Shown piece after piece: positions 8,071 to 16,147 of a DNA stretch of 39,509 nt (position 1 is the first letter of the stretch; each line of letters begins with the position of its first letter). Position numbers and translations under genes: made by a program. The stretch covers positions 30,556-70,064 of the forward strand of contig NZ_GL987988.1 in NCBI RefSeq assembly GCF_000158195.2, read 5' to 3'. The stretch is from Fusobacterium mortiferum ATCC 9817. GTDB lineage: Bacteria; Fusobacteriota; Fusobacteriia; Fusobacteriales; Fusobacteriaceae. Under the pieces are notes generated by a model. That model was not told where the DNA came from. It ran no database searches and worked only from the letters and a program-made list of their open reading frames with translations.

Positions 8071-8967
8071 ATGAAGGCTGGATTTATAGCTGTAGTAGGA
8101 AGACCAAATGTTGGAAAATCTACCCTTATAAATAAGCTGGTATCAGAGAAAGTTGCAATAGTTTCTGATAAAGCTGGAACAACTAGAGATAATATAAAAG
8201 GAATTTTAAATTTTAATGATAATCAATATATCTTTATTGATACACCAGGAATACACAAAGCAAAACATCTACTTGGAGAGTATATGACTAACTCTGCTAT
8301 AAGAGTTTTAAAAGATGTAGATGTAATACTATTTGTATTAGATGGTTCTCAAGAGATAAGTACTGGAGACCAATTTGTAATGGAGAAAGTAAAAGAGGCA
8401 AAGAGAACTCCAAGAATACTTGTAGTAAATAAGATAGATAAATTAAATGATGAGCAATTAAAAGCTAAAAGATTAGAGATAGAGGAAAAATTAGGAGAGT
8501 TTGATGGAATAGTTGAAATCTCTGGGCAATATGCTATTGGACTTCCTAAACTTTTAGAAAAGATTGACCCATTTTTAGAAGAGGGAATAAAATATTATCC
8601 AGATGATATGTATACAGATATCTCTGTATATAAGATAATAACTGAGATAGTAAGAGAAAAAATTCTACTTAAAACAAGAGATGAGATACCTCACTCTGTA
8701 GCTATTGAGATACTTAATGTGGAGAGAAGAGAAAAGGGAAAAGATAAATTTGATATCAATATCTATGTGGAAAGAGATTCTCAAAAAGGTATCATAATAG
8801 GAAAAGGTGGAAGATTGCTTAAGGAGATAGGAGAAGAGGCTAGACGTGAGATAGAAGAGTTAATAGGAGTACCTATTTTCTTAACTCTTTGGGTAAAAGT
8901 AAAAGAAGATTGGAGAAAGAAAAAACCATTCTTAAAAGAGATGGGATATGTGGAAGAGAAAAATTAG
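8071..8967 (+). CDS. era: GTPase Era
   Basis: A 298-residue Era, a GTPase that binds the 3' end of 16S rRNA and helps mature the small ribosomal subunit. Seen are G1 GRPNVGKST (residues 9-17), the G2 region KAGTTRDNIKGI, G3 DTPGIHKAK (about 61-69), G4 NKIDKL (about 120), and the C-terminal KH domain with GIIIGKGGRLLKEIGEEAR (about 243-261). Length and order are normal. The ATG directly follows the stop of the recombinase-like gene, so era is the last gene of the ftsX-to-era run. No T-tract terminator follows. A long palindromic element begins ten bases later. Confidence 0.97.
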   Translation: MKAGFIAVVGRPNVGKSTLINKLVSEKVAIVSDKAGTTRDNIKGILNFNDNQYIFIDTPGIHKAKHLLGEYMTNSAIRVLKDVDVILFVLDGSQEISTGDQFVMEKVKEAKRTPRILVVNKIDKLNDEQLKAKRLEIEEKLGEFDGIVEISGQYAIGLPKLLEKIDPFLEEGIKYYPDDMYTDISVYKIITEIVREKILLKTRDEIPHSVAIEILNVERREKGKDKFDINIYVERDSQKGIIIGKGGRLLKEIGEEARREIEELIGVPIFLTLWVKVKEDWRKKKPFLKEMGYVEEKN

Positions 8968-8976
8968 GATTGTTAT

Positions 8977-9150
8977 AAAAGAAAACTTAAAGAATTGCGG
9001 AAATTATGAGAAAAAGTTTAGATTAACATAGTGAAGTTGAACGCTGAAAAACACAATTGTTTGAACGAAGTGAGTTTTGTGTTTTTAGTGAAACGAGCCT
9101 AGTTAATCAACTTTTTTGAATATGGAGCAAGTCTTAGTTTTCTTTAAAAT
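8977..9150. repeat. Long imperfect palindromic element, possible MITE-like repeat or transcribed hairpin
   Basis: The two halves of this roughly 175-base stretch are imperfect reverse complements. The outer arms pair AAAGAAAACT (8979-8988) with AGTTTTCTTT (9136-9145). Middle arms pair AAAAAGTTTAGATTAAC (9011-9027) with GTTAATCAACTTTTT (9102-9116), with a small bulge. The inner arms pair AAAAACACAA (9047-9056) with TTGTGTTTTT (9077-9086). The apex contains GAACGAAGTGAG, and GTGAAACGAGCC lies in the right arm. It fills the space between era and the ABC transporter, has no open reading frame, and would fold into one long hairpin if transcribed. Whether it is repeated elsewhere cannot be seen here. 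Confidence 0.6.
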
Positions 9151-9179
9151 ATATATTAAGGAGAAAGAGGTAAGAAAAA

Positions 9180-10913
9180 GTGAGTGATGTAAAAATTGAA
9201 AAAGGTATGTTAAGAAAATTCGTAACATACTACAAACCATATAAAAAGTTATTTTTTATGGATTTGTTGGTGGCAACTATATCAGCCCTATGTGATTTAG
9301 TATATCCTATGATTACAAGAAATGTAGTAAATAGAGTTATACCTAATAAAGAGTTTAGATTTTTAGTTGTATTTGCTGTTGTACTTATGGTAATCTACCT
9401 AATAAAAATGTTATGTGCTTATTGGATGCAATACTGGGGACATTTAGTAGGTGTAGGTATGCAAGCAGATATGAGGAGAGATGTATATGAACATCTTCAA
9501 AAACTACCTGTAAAGTACTTTGATAACAATCAAACAGGAAGTATAATGTCAAGAATTGTAAATGATTTACAAGATATATCAGAGCTTGCCCATCATGGAC
9601 CAGAGGATCTATTTATATCTTTCTTTATGATAGTAGGTTCATTTATAGTTTTACTTAGAATAAATGTAGTATTAACTATAATTGTATTTTGTATATTACC
9701 AATAATAATTTGGTATAGTATGTATAAAAGAAAGAAACTTTTGGCTTCATTTGTAAAAACAAGAGAAAAAACAGGTGATATCAATGCAAGATTACAAAAT
9801 AGTATATCTGGTATAAGAGTATCTAAGGCTTTCGTTATAGATGAAGATGAGAAAGAAAGATTTGAAGAGGGAAATCAACAGTTTGTTACTGCAAAATCTT
9901 TTTCATATAAGGTAATGGCTGAGTATACAGCAGGAGTAGGATTTTTTACTGATATGTTAGACTACTCTGTACTTATAGTAGGAGCTATCTTTACTTATTA
10001 TGGAAAGATAAATATAGGAGATTTCTTAGCTTATCTACTATATATTAAAATTTTTACTCAACCAATAAAAAGACTTATTGCTTTTGTAGAGCAATATCAA
10101 AATGGTATGAGTGGATTTAAGAGATTTATGGAACTTATAGAGGTAGATAGAGAGAAAGATAAAGAGGATGCTAAGGATATTGGAGAGGTTAAAGGAGAAA
10201 TTAAATTTGAGAATGTAAGCTTTAGCCATGAAAGTAAAAAGGTATTAGATAATATATCTTTAACTATTGAAAAAGGAAAGATGTTAGCATTAGTAGGACC
10301 ATCTGGTGGAGGAAAAACTACATTATGTAATCTTATTCCAAGATTTTATACTGTAGATAGTGGAGATATAAAAATAGATGGTAAGAGTATCTATGATGTA
10401 AAAGTAGAGTCTTTAAGAAAAAATATTGGTATAGTTCAACAAGATGTATTCCTATTTACAGGAACTATTAAAGAAAATATCCTAATAGGAAAAACTAATG
10501 CTACAGATGAAGAGGTAATAGAGGCAGCTAAGAAAGCTAATATCCATGATTTGATTATGCAGATGCCAGATGGATATGATACTAATGTGGGAGAGAGAGG
10601 AACAAAGCTTTCTGGAGGACAAAAACAAAGAATTGCTATTGCTAGAATATTCTTAAAAAATCCACCTATATTGATATTGGATGAGGCTACTTCTGCACTT
10701 GATAATATTACAGAAAGATTAATTCAAGAGTCACTAGAGGATTTATGTAAAGGTAGAACTACAATAGTAGTTGCTCATAGACTTTCTACTATTCAAGCAG
10801 CAGATGAGATAATAGTTCTTACTGATAATGGAATAGAAGAGAGAGGAACACATCAAGAACTTTTAGCTAGCAAAGGATTCTATTATAAGTTACATAGTAT
10901 GAGTCAATTATAA
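9180..10913 (+). CDS. ABC exporter, fused permease-ATPase (MsbA/MDR-like half transporter)
   Basis: A 577-residue half transporter with an N-terminal domain of six membrane segments (about residues 20-310) and a C-terminal ATPase. Walker A is GPSGGGKT (about 371-378), the Q-loop IGIVQQDVFLF, the signature LSGGQKQR (about 477), Walker B ILILDEATSALD (about 497), and the switch His is in VAHRLST. It should act as a dimer exporting lipid, drug or peptide, and the substrate cannot be told. I accept the GTG at 9180: AGAGG lies nine bases upstream and the protein then begins normally (SDVKIEKGMLRKFVTYYKPY). It is a single-gene unit, with the palindromic element upstream and a clear terminator downstream. 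Confidence 0.9.
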   Translation: MSDVKIEKGMLRKFVTYYKPYKKLFFMDLLVATISALCDLVYPMITRNVVNRVIPNKEFRFLVVFAVVLMVIYLIKMLCAYWMQYWGHLVGVGMQADMRRDVYEHLQKLPVKYFDNNQTGSIMSRIVNDLQDISELAHHGPEDLFISFFMIVGSFIVLLRINVVLTIIVFCILPIIIWYSMYKRKKLLASFVKTREKTGDINARLQNSISGIRVSKAFVIDEDEKERFEEGNQQFVTAKSFSYKVMAEYTAGVGFFTDMLDYSVLIVGAIFTYYGKINIGDFLAYLLYIKIFTQPIKRLIAFVEQYQNGMSGFKRFMELIEVDREKDKEDAKDIGEVKGEIKFENVSFSHESKKVLDNISLTIEKGKMLALVGPSGGGKTTLCNLIPRFYTVDSGDIKIDGKSIYDVKVESLRKNIGIVQQDVFLFTGTIKENILIGKTNATDEEVIEAAKKANIHDLIMQMPDGYDTNVGERGTKLSGGQKQRIAIARIFLKNPPILILDEATSALDNITERLIQESLEDLCKGRTTIVVAHRLSTIQAADEIIVLTDNGIEERGTHQELLASKGFYYKLHSMSQL

Positions 10914-10937
10914 TATAATCAAAAAGTAATGAGAAAT

Positions 10938-10976
10938 GCTGAAGAGAAAAAATAATCTCTTTAGCTTTTTTCTTTT
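10938..10976 (+). terminator. Rho-independent terminator after the ABC exporter
   Basis: A 10-base stem (10938-10947 with 10956-10965, one G:U pair) with an 8-base loop is followed by a T-rich run to 10976. Confidence 0.85.
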
Positions 10977-11007
10977 AGACAATTGAAATATTTTAAAGGA
11001 GAGAGTT

Positions 11008-11907
11008 ATGCAAACTTTAACAAAAGAAAAGATAGTTTTTGAGTTTAATAAAAATAATAAATTTAATTATTCTGTACAAAATAATGAGATTTTTTATGTT
11101 GAAACTGAAGATTGCTATAATGGACAGATAAAAAATGAAAATACAAAAAGAAAAGATATAGATATGTCAATAGTAGATTGTTCTGTTGGACCAATTGAAG
11201 TAATAGGAAGTAAAGCAGGAGATATATTAGAAGTAGAAGTGATTGATATTGAATTAGCAGAACAAGGAGTTATGACAACGGCTCCAAATTTGGGAGTGCT
11301 AGGAGATAAAATAACTGATTTTGATACTAAAATTATAAAAATAAAAGATGGCTTTGCTCATTTTTCTCCTCAGATAAAAATACCACTTACTCCAATGATA
11401 GGAGTTATAGGAGTATTTCCTCCAGAAGAGGGAGTACACTGTACTTTCCCAGGAAGCCATGGTGGAAATATGGATACAAAGATTATAAAAAAGGGAACTA
11501 AAGTATATTTACCAATTTATGTAGATGGAGCAGGTTTAGCTTTAGGGGATTTACATGCTTGTATGGGAGATGGAGAACTTAGTGGTACAGGAATTGAAAT
11601 AGGTGGAAAAGTATGTTTAAAAGTTAAGATAATAAAAGAATTTCCACTATCTCTTAAAAATCCTGTGTTAGAAACACAAGATTCTATCTATACTGTGGCT
11701 AGTGGAAAAACTTTTGAAGAAACTATAAAAGTAGCAAGTGAAGCAATGACAAATCTTTTAATGGAAAAAATAGGTTTAAATTTTCCTGATGCTTATAGGT
11801 TATTAAGTGCAACTTGTGACATACAGATAAGTCAAGTTGTAAATGGGATAGTTACTGTTAGAGTAAGAGCTCCTAAATTACATTTAGGGATACAAGAGTT
11901 AAATTAA
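11008..11907 (+). CDS. Acetamidase/formamidase family protein
   Basis: A 299-residue protein of the FmdA/AmdA family, which hydrolyses short amides (formamide or acetamide) to acid and ammonia. Typical stretches are ETEDCYNGQI near the N-terminus, GPIEVIGSKAGDILEVEVIDIE, PGSHGGNMDTKII (about residues 150-162), and YVDGAGLALGDLHACMGDGE, which carries the Asp/His/Glu metal-site residues. Length fits the short bacterial form. AAAGGAGAG lies just upstream of the ATG. It stands alone between two terminators, so no pathway context narrows the substrate. Confidence 0.88.
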   Translation: MQTLTKEKIVFEFNKNNKFNYSVQNNEIFYVETEDCYNGQIKNENTKRKDIDMSIVDCSVGPIEVIGSKAGDILEVEVIDIELAEQGVMTTAPNLGVLGDKITDFDTKIIKIKDGFAHFSPQIKIPLTPMIGVIGVFPPEEGVHCTFPGSHGGNMDTKIIKKGTKVYLPIYVDGAGLALGDLHACMGDGELSGTGIEIGGKVCLKVKIIKEFPLSLKNPVLETQDSIYTVASGKTFEETIKVASEAMTNLLMEKIGLNFPDAYRLLSATCDIQISQVVNGIVTVRVRAPKLHLGIQELN

Positions 11908-11962
11908 AATTTGAGAAAAAATTTTTGAGATTAAAAATATTTAGTAGTATATGGGAGAAAGC

Positions 11963-11994
11963 ACTGTCATAGTTGTGTTATGGCAGTACTTTTA
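11963..11994 (+). terminator. Rho-independent terminator after the amidase gene
   Basis: A 9-base stem (11963-11971 with 11981-11989, one G:U pair) with a 9-base loop is followed by CTTTTATT. It separates the plus-strand amidase gene from the convergent minus-strand PTS genes. Confidence 0.7.
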
Positions 11995-12022
11995 TTAAAA
12001 TATGAGAGAATTTTTAAATAAG

Positions 12023-12373
12023 TTATTTTAATTTGGCTTCTAATTTATATACTCTTTCAATAAGATTAATTTGATCCTCAAGAGAATCTAGAAACAGACC
12101 AGTTGTCATGATATGATCCTCCATATGAATAAGAAGTAAGCAAATTTCCACTTTTTCTCCTGATGATTCTTTTTGAATAAGATCAAAATGCGAACCATGA
12201 ACTTCAACAAAACTTTTTTTAGCTTCAGCAAATAACTCTCTTGCCTTTTGAAAATCTCCTTGATTTGCTTGATTAAGAGCCTCTTTTCCAAGAGATTTAG
12301 CTGTTCCTGCTATAGCAACTCCCATCATAATTTTTTCTAGCATCTCTTCAGATAATAATTCTTTTTCTTCCAT
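12023..12373 (-). CDS. PTS lactose/cellobiose-family EIIA
   Basis: A 116-residue, all-helical EIIA of the lactose/cellobiose class, which passes phosphate from HPr to EIIB. Family features are GVAIAGTAKSLGKEAL near the N-terminus, FQKARELFAEAKKSF, the active-site His in VHGSHFDLIQKE (about residue 59), and LLLIHMEDHIMTT. The usual residues just after the active His (the QT of HxxQTxLIQ) are HF here, while the His itself is kept. It lies 18 bases after the EIIB gene on the same strand and should be co-transcribed. AAAAGGAG precedes the ATG. The likely membrane partner EIIC is on the other strand at about 18.1 kb. Confidence 0.9.
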   Translation of the reverse strand: MEEKELLSEEMLEKIMMGVAIAGTAKSLGKEALNQANQGDFQKARELFAEAKKSFVEVHGSHFDLIQKESSGEKVEICLLLIHMEDHIMTTGLFLDSLEDQINLIERVYKLEAKLK

Positions 12374-12391
12374 TGAATAAAACTCCTTTTA

Positions 12392-12697
12392 TTATTTTAT
12401 TAGATTTAAAGCAAAGGCTAAAACTTTAGCACCATTCATAGTTCCATAATCCATCATATTTATAACTTCAACTTTTTTTCCATATTGGTCAGCCACCTTC
12501 TGGAAATCGTTTTTCTTAAATTTAACTTGTGGTCCTAATAAGAATACATCATATTTGGTAACATTTTCTTCAAAAAGTTCTAGTGCAACAGCATTAATCT
12601 CCACATCTATTCCCTGATTTTCAGCTTCTTTTTTCATTTTAGTAACTAATAGACTCGCAGACATTCCAGCAGAACAGCATAATAAGATTTTTTTCAT
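12392..12697 (-). CDS. PTS cellobiose-family EIIB
   Basis: A 101-residue EIIB. The phosphocysteine loop is at the N-terminus, MKKILLCCSAGMSASLLVTKM, in the typical CxxGMSxSLLV form with the reactive Cys at residue 8. GIDVEINAVA and DVFLLGPQVKFKKNDFQ follow as expected for the family. AGGAGG lies upstream of the ATG. It is the first gene of a two-gene minus-strand operon (IIB, IIA) that diverges from the GH16 gene. A sigma-70-like promoter is visible upstream. It should receive phosphate from EIIA and pass it to a beta-glucoside bound by EIIC. Confidence 0.93.
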   Translation of the reverse strand: MKKILLCCSAGMSASLLVTKMKKEAENQGIDVEINAVALELFEENVTKYDVFLLGPQVKFKKNDFQKVADQYGKKVEVINMMDYGTMNGAKVLAFALNLIK

Positions 12698-12768
12698 AAT
12701 TTTTCAACCTCCTAATAGTATTAAAAAAATATTTAATGTTTAAAATACAATCGCTATAATTTAAATAA

Positions 12769-12797
12769 ATAATAAAACAAAAAATAGAAAAAGTCAA
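12769..12797 (-). promoter_or_regulatory. Promoter for the minus-strand PTS IIB-IIA operon
   Basis: On the minus strand TTGACT (12797-12792) and TATTAT (12774-12769) are separated by 17 bases. About 10-22 bases past the -10 box lies ATAGCGATTGTA (12758-12747), which shares the central CG and part of the arms with the proposed LacI-family operators, at nearly the same distance as on the divergent side. Confidence 0.6.
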
Positions 12798-12876
12798 TAT
12801 ATTTTTTAATGAAAATATTTTTTTCTTCTATAATCTTCTTAAAATAAGAGTTTATAATGATAATGAAATAAAACGA

Positions 12877-12904
12877 TTGACAAATGAACGAATTATGTTA
12901 TAAT
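12877..12904 (+). promoter_or_regulatory. Promoter for the GH16-porin operon
   Basis: Perfect TTGACA (12877-12882) and perfect TATAAT (12899-12904) are separated by 16 bases. The expected start point falls just before the operator-like palindrome at 12914-12925. Confidence 0.85.
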
Positions 12905-12913
12905 CAATATAAC

Positions 12914-12925
12914 GAAATCGGTTTC
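12914..12925. promoter_or_regulatory. LacI-family operator candidate in front of the GH16 gene
   Basis: GAAATCGGTTTC is a near-perfect palindrome around a central CG, as is usual for LacI/GalR-family regulators. It starts ten bases after the -10 box, where a bound repressor would block transcription. A second copy of the same pattern is at 17166-17177, and the regulator gene lies between them. Confidence 0.7.
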
Positions 12926-12956
12926 TTAAAAAAGAAGATATAAGGAGAAGGAGAAA

Positions 12957-14606
12957 ATGAATATAAGAAAATCTGCAATGATAATATCACTACTTTTTTC
13001 ACAGTTAGTATTAGGAGCAAATATCTTACAAAATCCATCTTTTGAAAAACCATTATCTAAAGCTATTCCTAATAATATAGGAACAGTTAATACAGAAGGA
13101 TCGTGGATAAAATATGAAAATTCTGGTGGAATTGGAGATATTGAAATAATAAATGGGGATTTGGTTGCGATTTCTAAAAATACTAAAGCACCAACACATG
13201 GATTACAGGTTATTCAAGCCCCTTTAAAATTAGAAGCTGGTGGTATATATCAATTAAAATTTAAAGCAAATGTAGAGAAAGAAACAGAGATTACAATAAA
13301 AATAGGAGCAGATGGAGAAAGAGGTTACTATGGTTATTGGCAAAAAGATATAAAAATATCTCCAAAACAAAAAGAATACACATTTGATTTTGAAATGTTG
13401 GCTGAAGCTGATGAAAAAGCAAGATTTGAATTTTGGTTTACAAAAACAGATGAAACTGTAAAATTAAGTGAAGTAAACTTAGAAAAAACTGGAATGATAG
13501 ATGTAAATAGAATGATAAATTTAACAAAATTCCAAGTACAACACAAATATAAAGTAACAGGAATTGGAGAAAATATTTTAACAACTGAAGATATAAATAC
13601 AGTGAAATCTTTAAAATCAGGAAAAGAATTTGTAAAAACTATGGTTCTTGAAGAGGATTCAGATTATTTAGTAAAGATTGATGGAAATATAGCAGCAGAA
13701 GAAAAGTATGTAGTAGCTATTCAAAATGGGAAAACTTTTGAATTAGATAAAAATAATAGAGAGTGTTTGCTAAAAAATACTGGTGAATCAACTAAAGATG
13801 GAAAAATAACTATAAAAAAAGTAGGAAATAAACAAGGGCTAAAAGATATTAAAATAGAAAAATATTTTGGAAATTTAATATGGGAAGAAGAATTTAATTA
13901 TGAAGGATTACCTAAAGAGAGTGACTGGGGATATGATGTAGGTGGAAACGGTTGGGGAAATGCCGAATTACAATATTACACTGAAAAAAATCCAGACAAT
14001 GTTTATGTAGAAGATGGAAAATTAACAATAACAGCTTGGAATGAAGCATATGATAAAAATGAATATACTTCAACAAGATTAGTGACTAGAGGTAAAAAAG
14101 ATTTTCTATATGGAAGAATAGAAGTTAAAGCTAAATTACCTAAAGGAAAAGGAACTTGGCCAGCTATTTGGATGATGCCAACAGATTCTTTATATGGAGA
14201 TTGGCCAAAAAGTGGAGAGATTGATATAATGGAGCATGTTGGATTTGATCAGGATACAATCCATGGTACAGTTCATACAGAAAAATATTATTGGAAAAAT
14301 TCAAATCAAAAAAGTGCTCAAATTAAAGGAGAAGAAGTGTCTGATACTTTCCATACTTATTCATTAGAGTGGACACCAAAAGTTATAAAAGTTTATTTTG
14401 ATGATACATTATATTTTACTTATCAAAATGAAAACTCTGGTAAAGATGCTTGGCCATTTGACCAAAAATTCTATCTAATATTAAATATAGCTGTTGGTGG
14501 AGCTTGGGGAGGACAACAAGGAGTAGATGCAGATGTATTCCCACAAACATTAGAGATAGATTCAATAAAAGTATATGATTTAGGAATAAAAGTGGAGGAT
14601 AAATAA
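12957..14606 (+). CDS. Secreted GH16 beta-glucanase (laminarinase/lichenase-like) with N-terminal CBM-like domain
   Basis: A 549-residue protein with a signal peptide (about residues 1-21, cleaved near VLGA). A beta-sandwich resembling CBM4/9 follows (about 22-180, starting NILQNPSFEKP), then a less clear middle region (about 185-300), and a GH16 catalytic domain (about 305-545). The ExDxxE active site is E421-I-D423-I-M-E426 within SGEIDIMEHVG. Around it are WGNAELQYYT, GKGTWPAIWMMP, IHGTVHTE and the end LNIAVGGAWGG, typical of the endo-beta-1,3(4)-glucanase branch. It should cut laminarin- or mixed-linkage glucan outside the inner membrane, giving oligosaccharides for the porin encoded next. 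That gene overlaps it by one base. Promoter and operator are visible upstream. Confidence 0.92.
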   Translation: MNIRKSAMIISLLFSQLVLGANILQNPSFEKPLSKAIPNNIGTVNTEGSWIKYENSGGIGDIEIINGDLVAISKNTKAPTHGLQVIQAPLKLEAGGIYQLKFKANVEKETEITIKIGADGERGYYGYWQKDIKISPKQKEYTFDFEMLAEADEKARFEFWFTKTDETVKLSEVNLEKTGMIDVNRMINLTKFQVQHKYKVTGIGENILTTEDINTVKSLKSGKEFVKTMVLEEDSDYLVKIDGNIAAEEKYVVAIQNGKTFELDKNNRECLLKNTGESTKDGKITIKKVGNKQGLKDIKIEKYFGNLIWEEEFNYEGLPKESDWGYDVGGNGWGNAELQYYTEKNPDNVYVEDGKLTITAWNEAYDKNEYTSTRLVTRGKKDFLYGRIEVKAKLPKGKGTWPAIWMMPTDSLYGDWPKSGEIDIMEHVGFDQDTIHGTVHTEKYYWKNSNQKSAQIKGEEVSDTFHTYSLEWTPKVIKVYFDDTLYFTYQNENSGKDAWPFDQKFYLILNIAVGGAWGGQQGVDADVFPQTLEIDSIKVYDLGIKVEDK

Positions 14607-16090
14607 TGAAAAAATTTTTATTAGTGAGTTTATTATGTGCATTAGCTATACCAACTTTAGCAGAAGATAGAGAATTAACTTTAGAACAAAGAATAGAAAA
14701 ATTAGAACAAATAATTGCTGAGCAAAATAAAGAGTTGAAAAAACAAAAGCTTGATATAAAAAAGAATGAAAAAAAATTAAGTTTAGCAACTCAAGAGAAA
14801 ACTAAAAATCAAGATGATGAGTTACAATTTCATGGATACCTTAGAACTGGTGCTGATGGAGATATGAAACATGGAAATCAAACTGGAAATAGTAAAAATA
14901 AAGAGCTTCTTGGAAGATGGGGAAATGAGTATGATACAAACTTCAACATCAACTTTTCTAAAAAATTTACTCAAAGTAATGGTGCATGGACAAAATTAGT
15001 TGTTCAATTAGAGAACTGGAGTGATAACTATGATAATAATGTAGGAGATTATAAAATTGATCTTACAGAATTATATATAGAAATGGGAAATGTTCCAATG
15101 TTTACAGGAGCATTTAAAGATGCTAAAATAGTTGCCGGTAAGAAAAAATGGGATGCACAACAGGTTGAAATCTTAGATTATTACTATCAAGATGTGAAAG
15201 GAACTGGACTAGGATTAGAAGGAATAAGGCTTTGGAATGGATCTTTAAATTTAACATATATATCAAATGATTTTAAAGATGGAGAACTTTCAAATATTGA
15301 GGGAAAGAAAGCTGAAGATGTAAGAGCATATAAAGCAAAATATACACATGGAGATATCTCTGGAGAGGTAATGTATGCCCATGCAACTGATAATGATAAA
15401 ATAAAAAAATATAAAAATAATTTAGAAAATTGGAATAGAGATGCTGCAGATGATGGTTTTTATGCAGGACTTTACTATCAACCGGATAATTTCTTTGGAT
15501 TAGAAGGAAAGGGACAACACTACTTACAATATGCTACTGGAATATTAGCAGGTGAAGGAATAGGAAAGATCGAAACAGATGCTAATAAAAGAGCTGCTAA
15601 TGATGCTGTAACTTATCAATTAGGATTGGGAGGAACAGTAAGACTTGGAGATAGAACTCATATGTTAGTAAGTTATAGAGGTTTACGTGCTCAAAATATA
15701 GAGGCAAGAAAAACTGTGTCATACTGGCATGATGTAGATAACCCAACAAATATGTCTCCATATGTTGGATCATGGAGAGCAAAAGACTTAGAAACTGATG
15801 CTTTAGTTTTAAGACCAATCTACTATATAAATCAGAACTTAGATTTATGGATGGAGGCTGGTATAGCTCGTAAGGATACTGAAAGCTATTCAGGAACTAC
15901 TGAAGATCATCTATTATATAAAATTTCAGCTGGACCACAATTGAAATATTATGTTGGAAATGCCGAAACATCATTGAGATTATTTGTTACTTATATAGGA
16001 GATAAAACAGAAAGAAGAGAAAACGGAGTAACAACAAAATCAACAGTAGAAGATGTACTTACAGGTTTCCAAGTTTCAGCATGGTGGTAA
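14606..16090 (+). CDS. Outer-membrane carbohydrate porin, LamB/ScrY type
   Basis: A 494-residue protein with a signal peptide (cleaved near TLAED), then a periplasmic coiled coil (about residues 20-68, LTLEQRIEKLEQIIAEQNKE), then a beta-barrel starting LQFHGYLRTGADGD. The strand closes with the C-terminal aromatic pair of ..VSAWW. The FHGYxRxG start and terminal aromatic are hallmarks of maltoporins, and the N-terminal coiled coil resembles ScrY. It should admit oligosaccharides released by GH16 or GH9. Its ATG overlaps the GH16 stop (TAATG), with GGAGG upstream, so the two are coupled. The short gap after it holds the promoter of the regulator gene. Confidence 0.87.
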   Translation: MKKFLLVSLLCALAIPTLAEDRELTLEQRIEKLEQIIAEQNKELKKQKLDIKKNEKKLSLATQEKTKNQDDELQFHGYLRTGADGDMKHGNQTGNSKNKELLGRWGNEYDTNFNINFSKKFTQSNGAWTKLVVQLENWSDNYDNNVGDYKIDLTELYIEMGNVPMFTGAFKDAKIVAGKKKWDAQQVEILDYYYQDVKGTGLGLEGIRLWNGSLNLTYISNDFKDGELSNIEGKKAEDVRAYKAKYTHGDISGEVMYAHATDNDKIKKYKNNLENWNRDAADDGFYAGLYYQPDNFFGLEGKGQHYLQYATGILAGEGIGKIETDANKRAANDAVTYQLGLGGTVRLGDRTHMLVSYRGLRAQNIEARKTVSYWHDVDNPTNMSPYVGSWRAKDLETDALVLRPIYYINQNLDLWMEAGIARKDTESYSGTTEDHLLYKISAGPQLKYYVGNAETSLRLFVTYIGDKTERRENGVTTKSTVEDVLTGFQVSAWW

Positions 16091-16095
16091 AATAC

Positions 16096-16124
16096 TTGAC
16101 AAGAATAAAAAAAACGTTTATCAT
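16096..16124 (+). promoter_or_regulatory. Promoter of the LacI-family gene with an operator-like core
   Basis: TTGACA (16096-16101) and TATCAT (16119-16124) are 17 bases apart. Inside the spacer and -10 box lies AAAAACGTTTAT (16110-16121), a CG-centred partial match to the two operator candidates of this locus. This would allow autoregulation. The match is weaker than the other two. Confidence 0.65.
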
Positions 16125-16147
16125 CAATTATAGAAGTAAAAAAAGAG

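Noticed and set aside
12106-12291. 61-codon minus-strand frame overlapping the EIIA gene in another frame
   Set aside because: The EIIA frame carries clear family motifs. This one has none.
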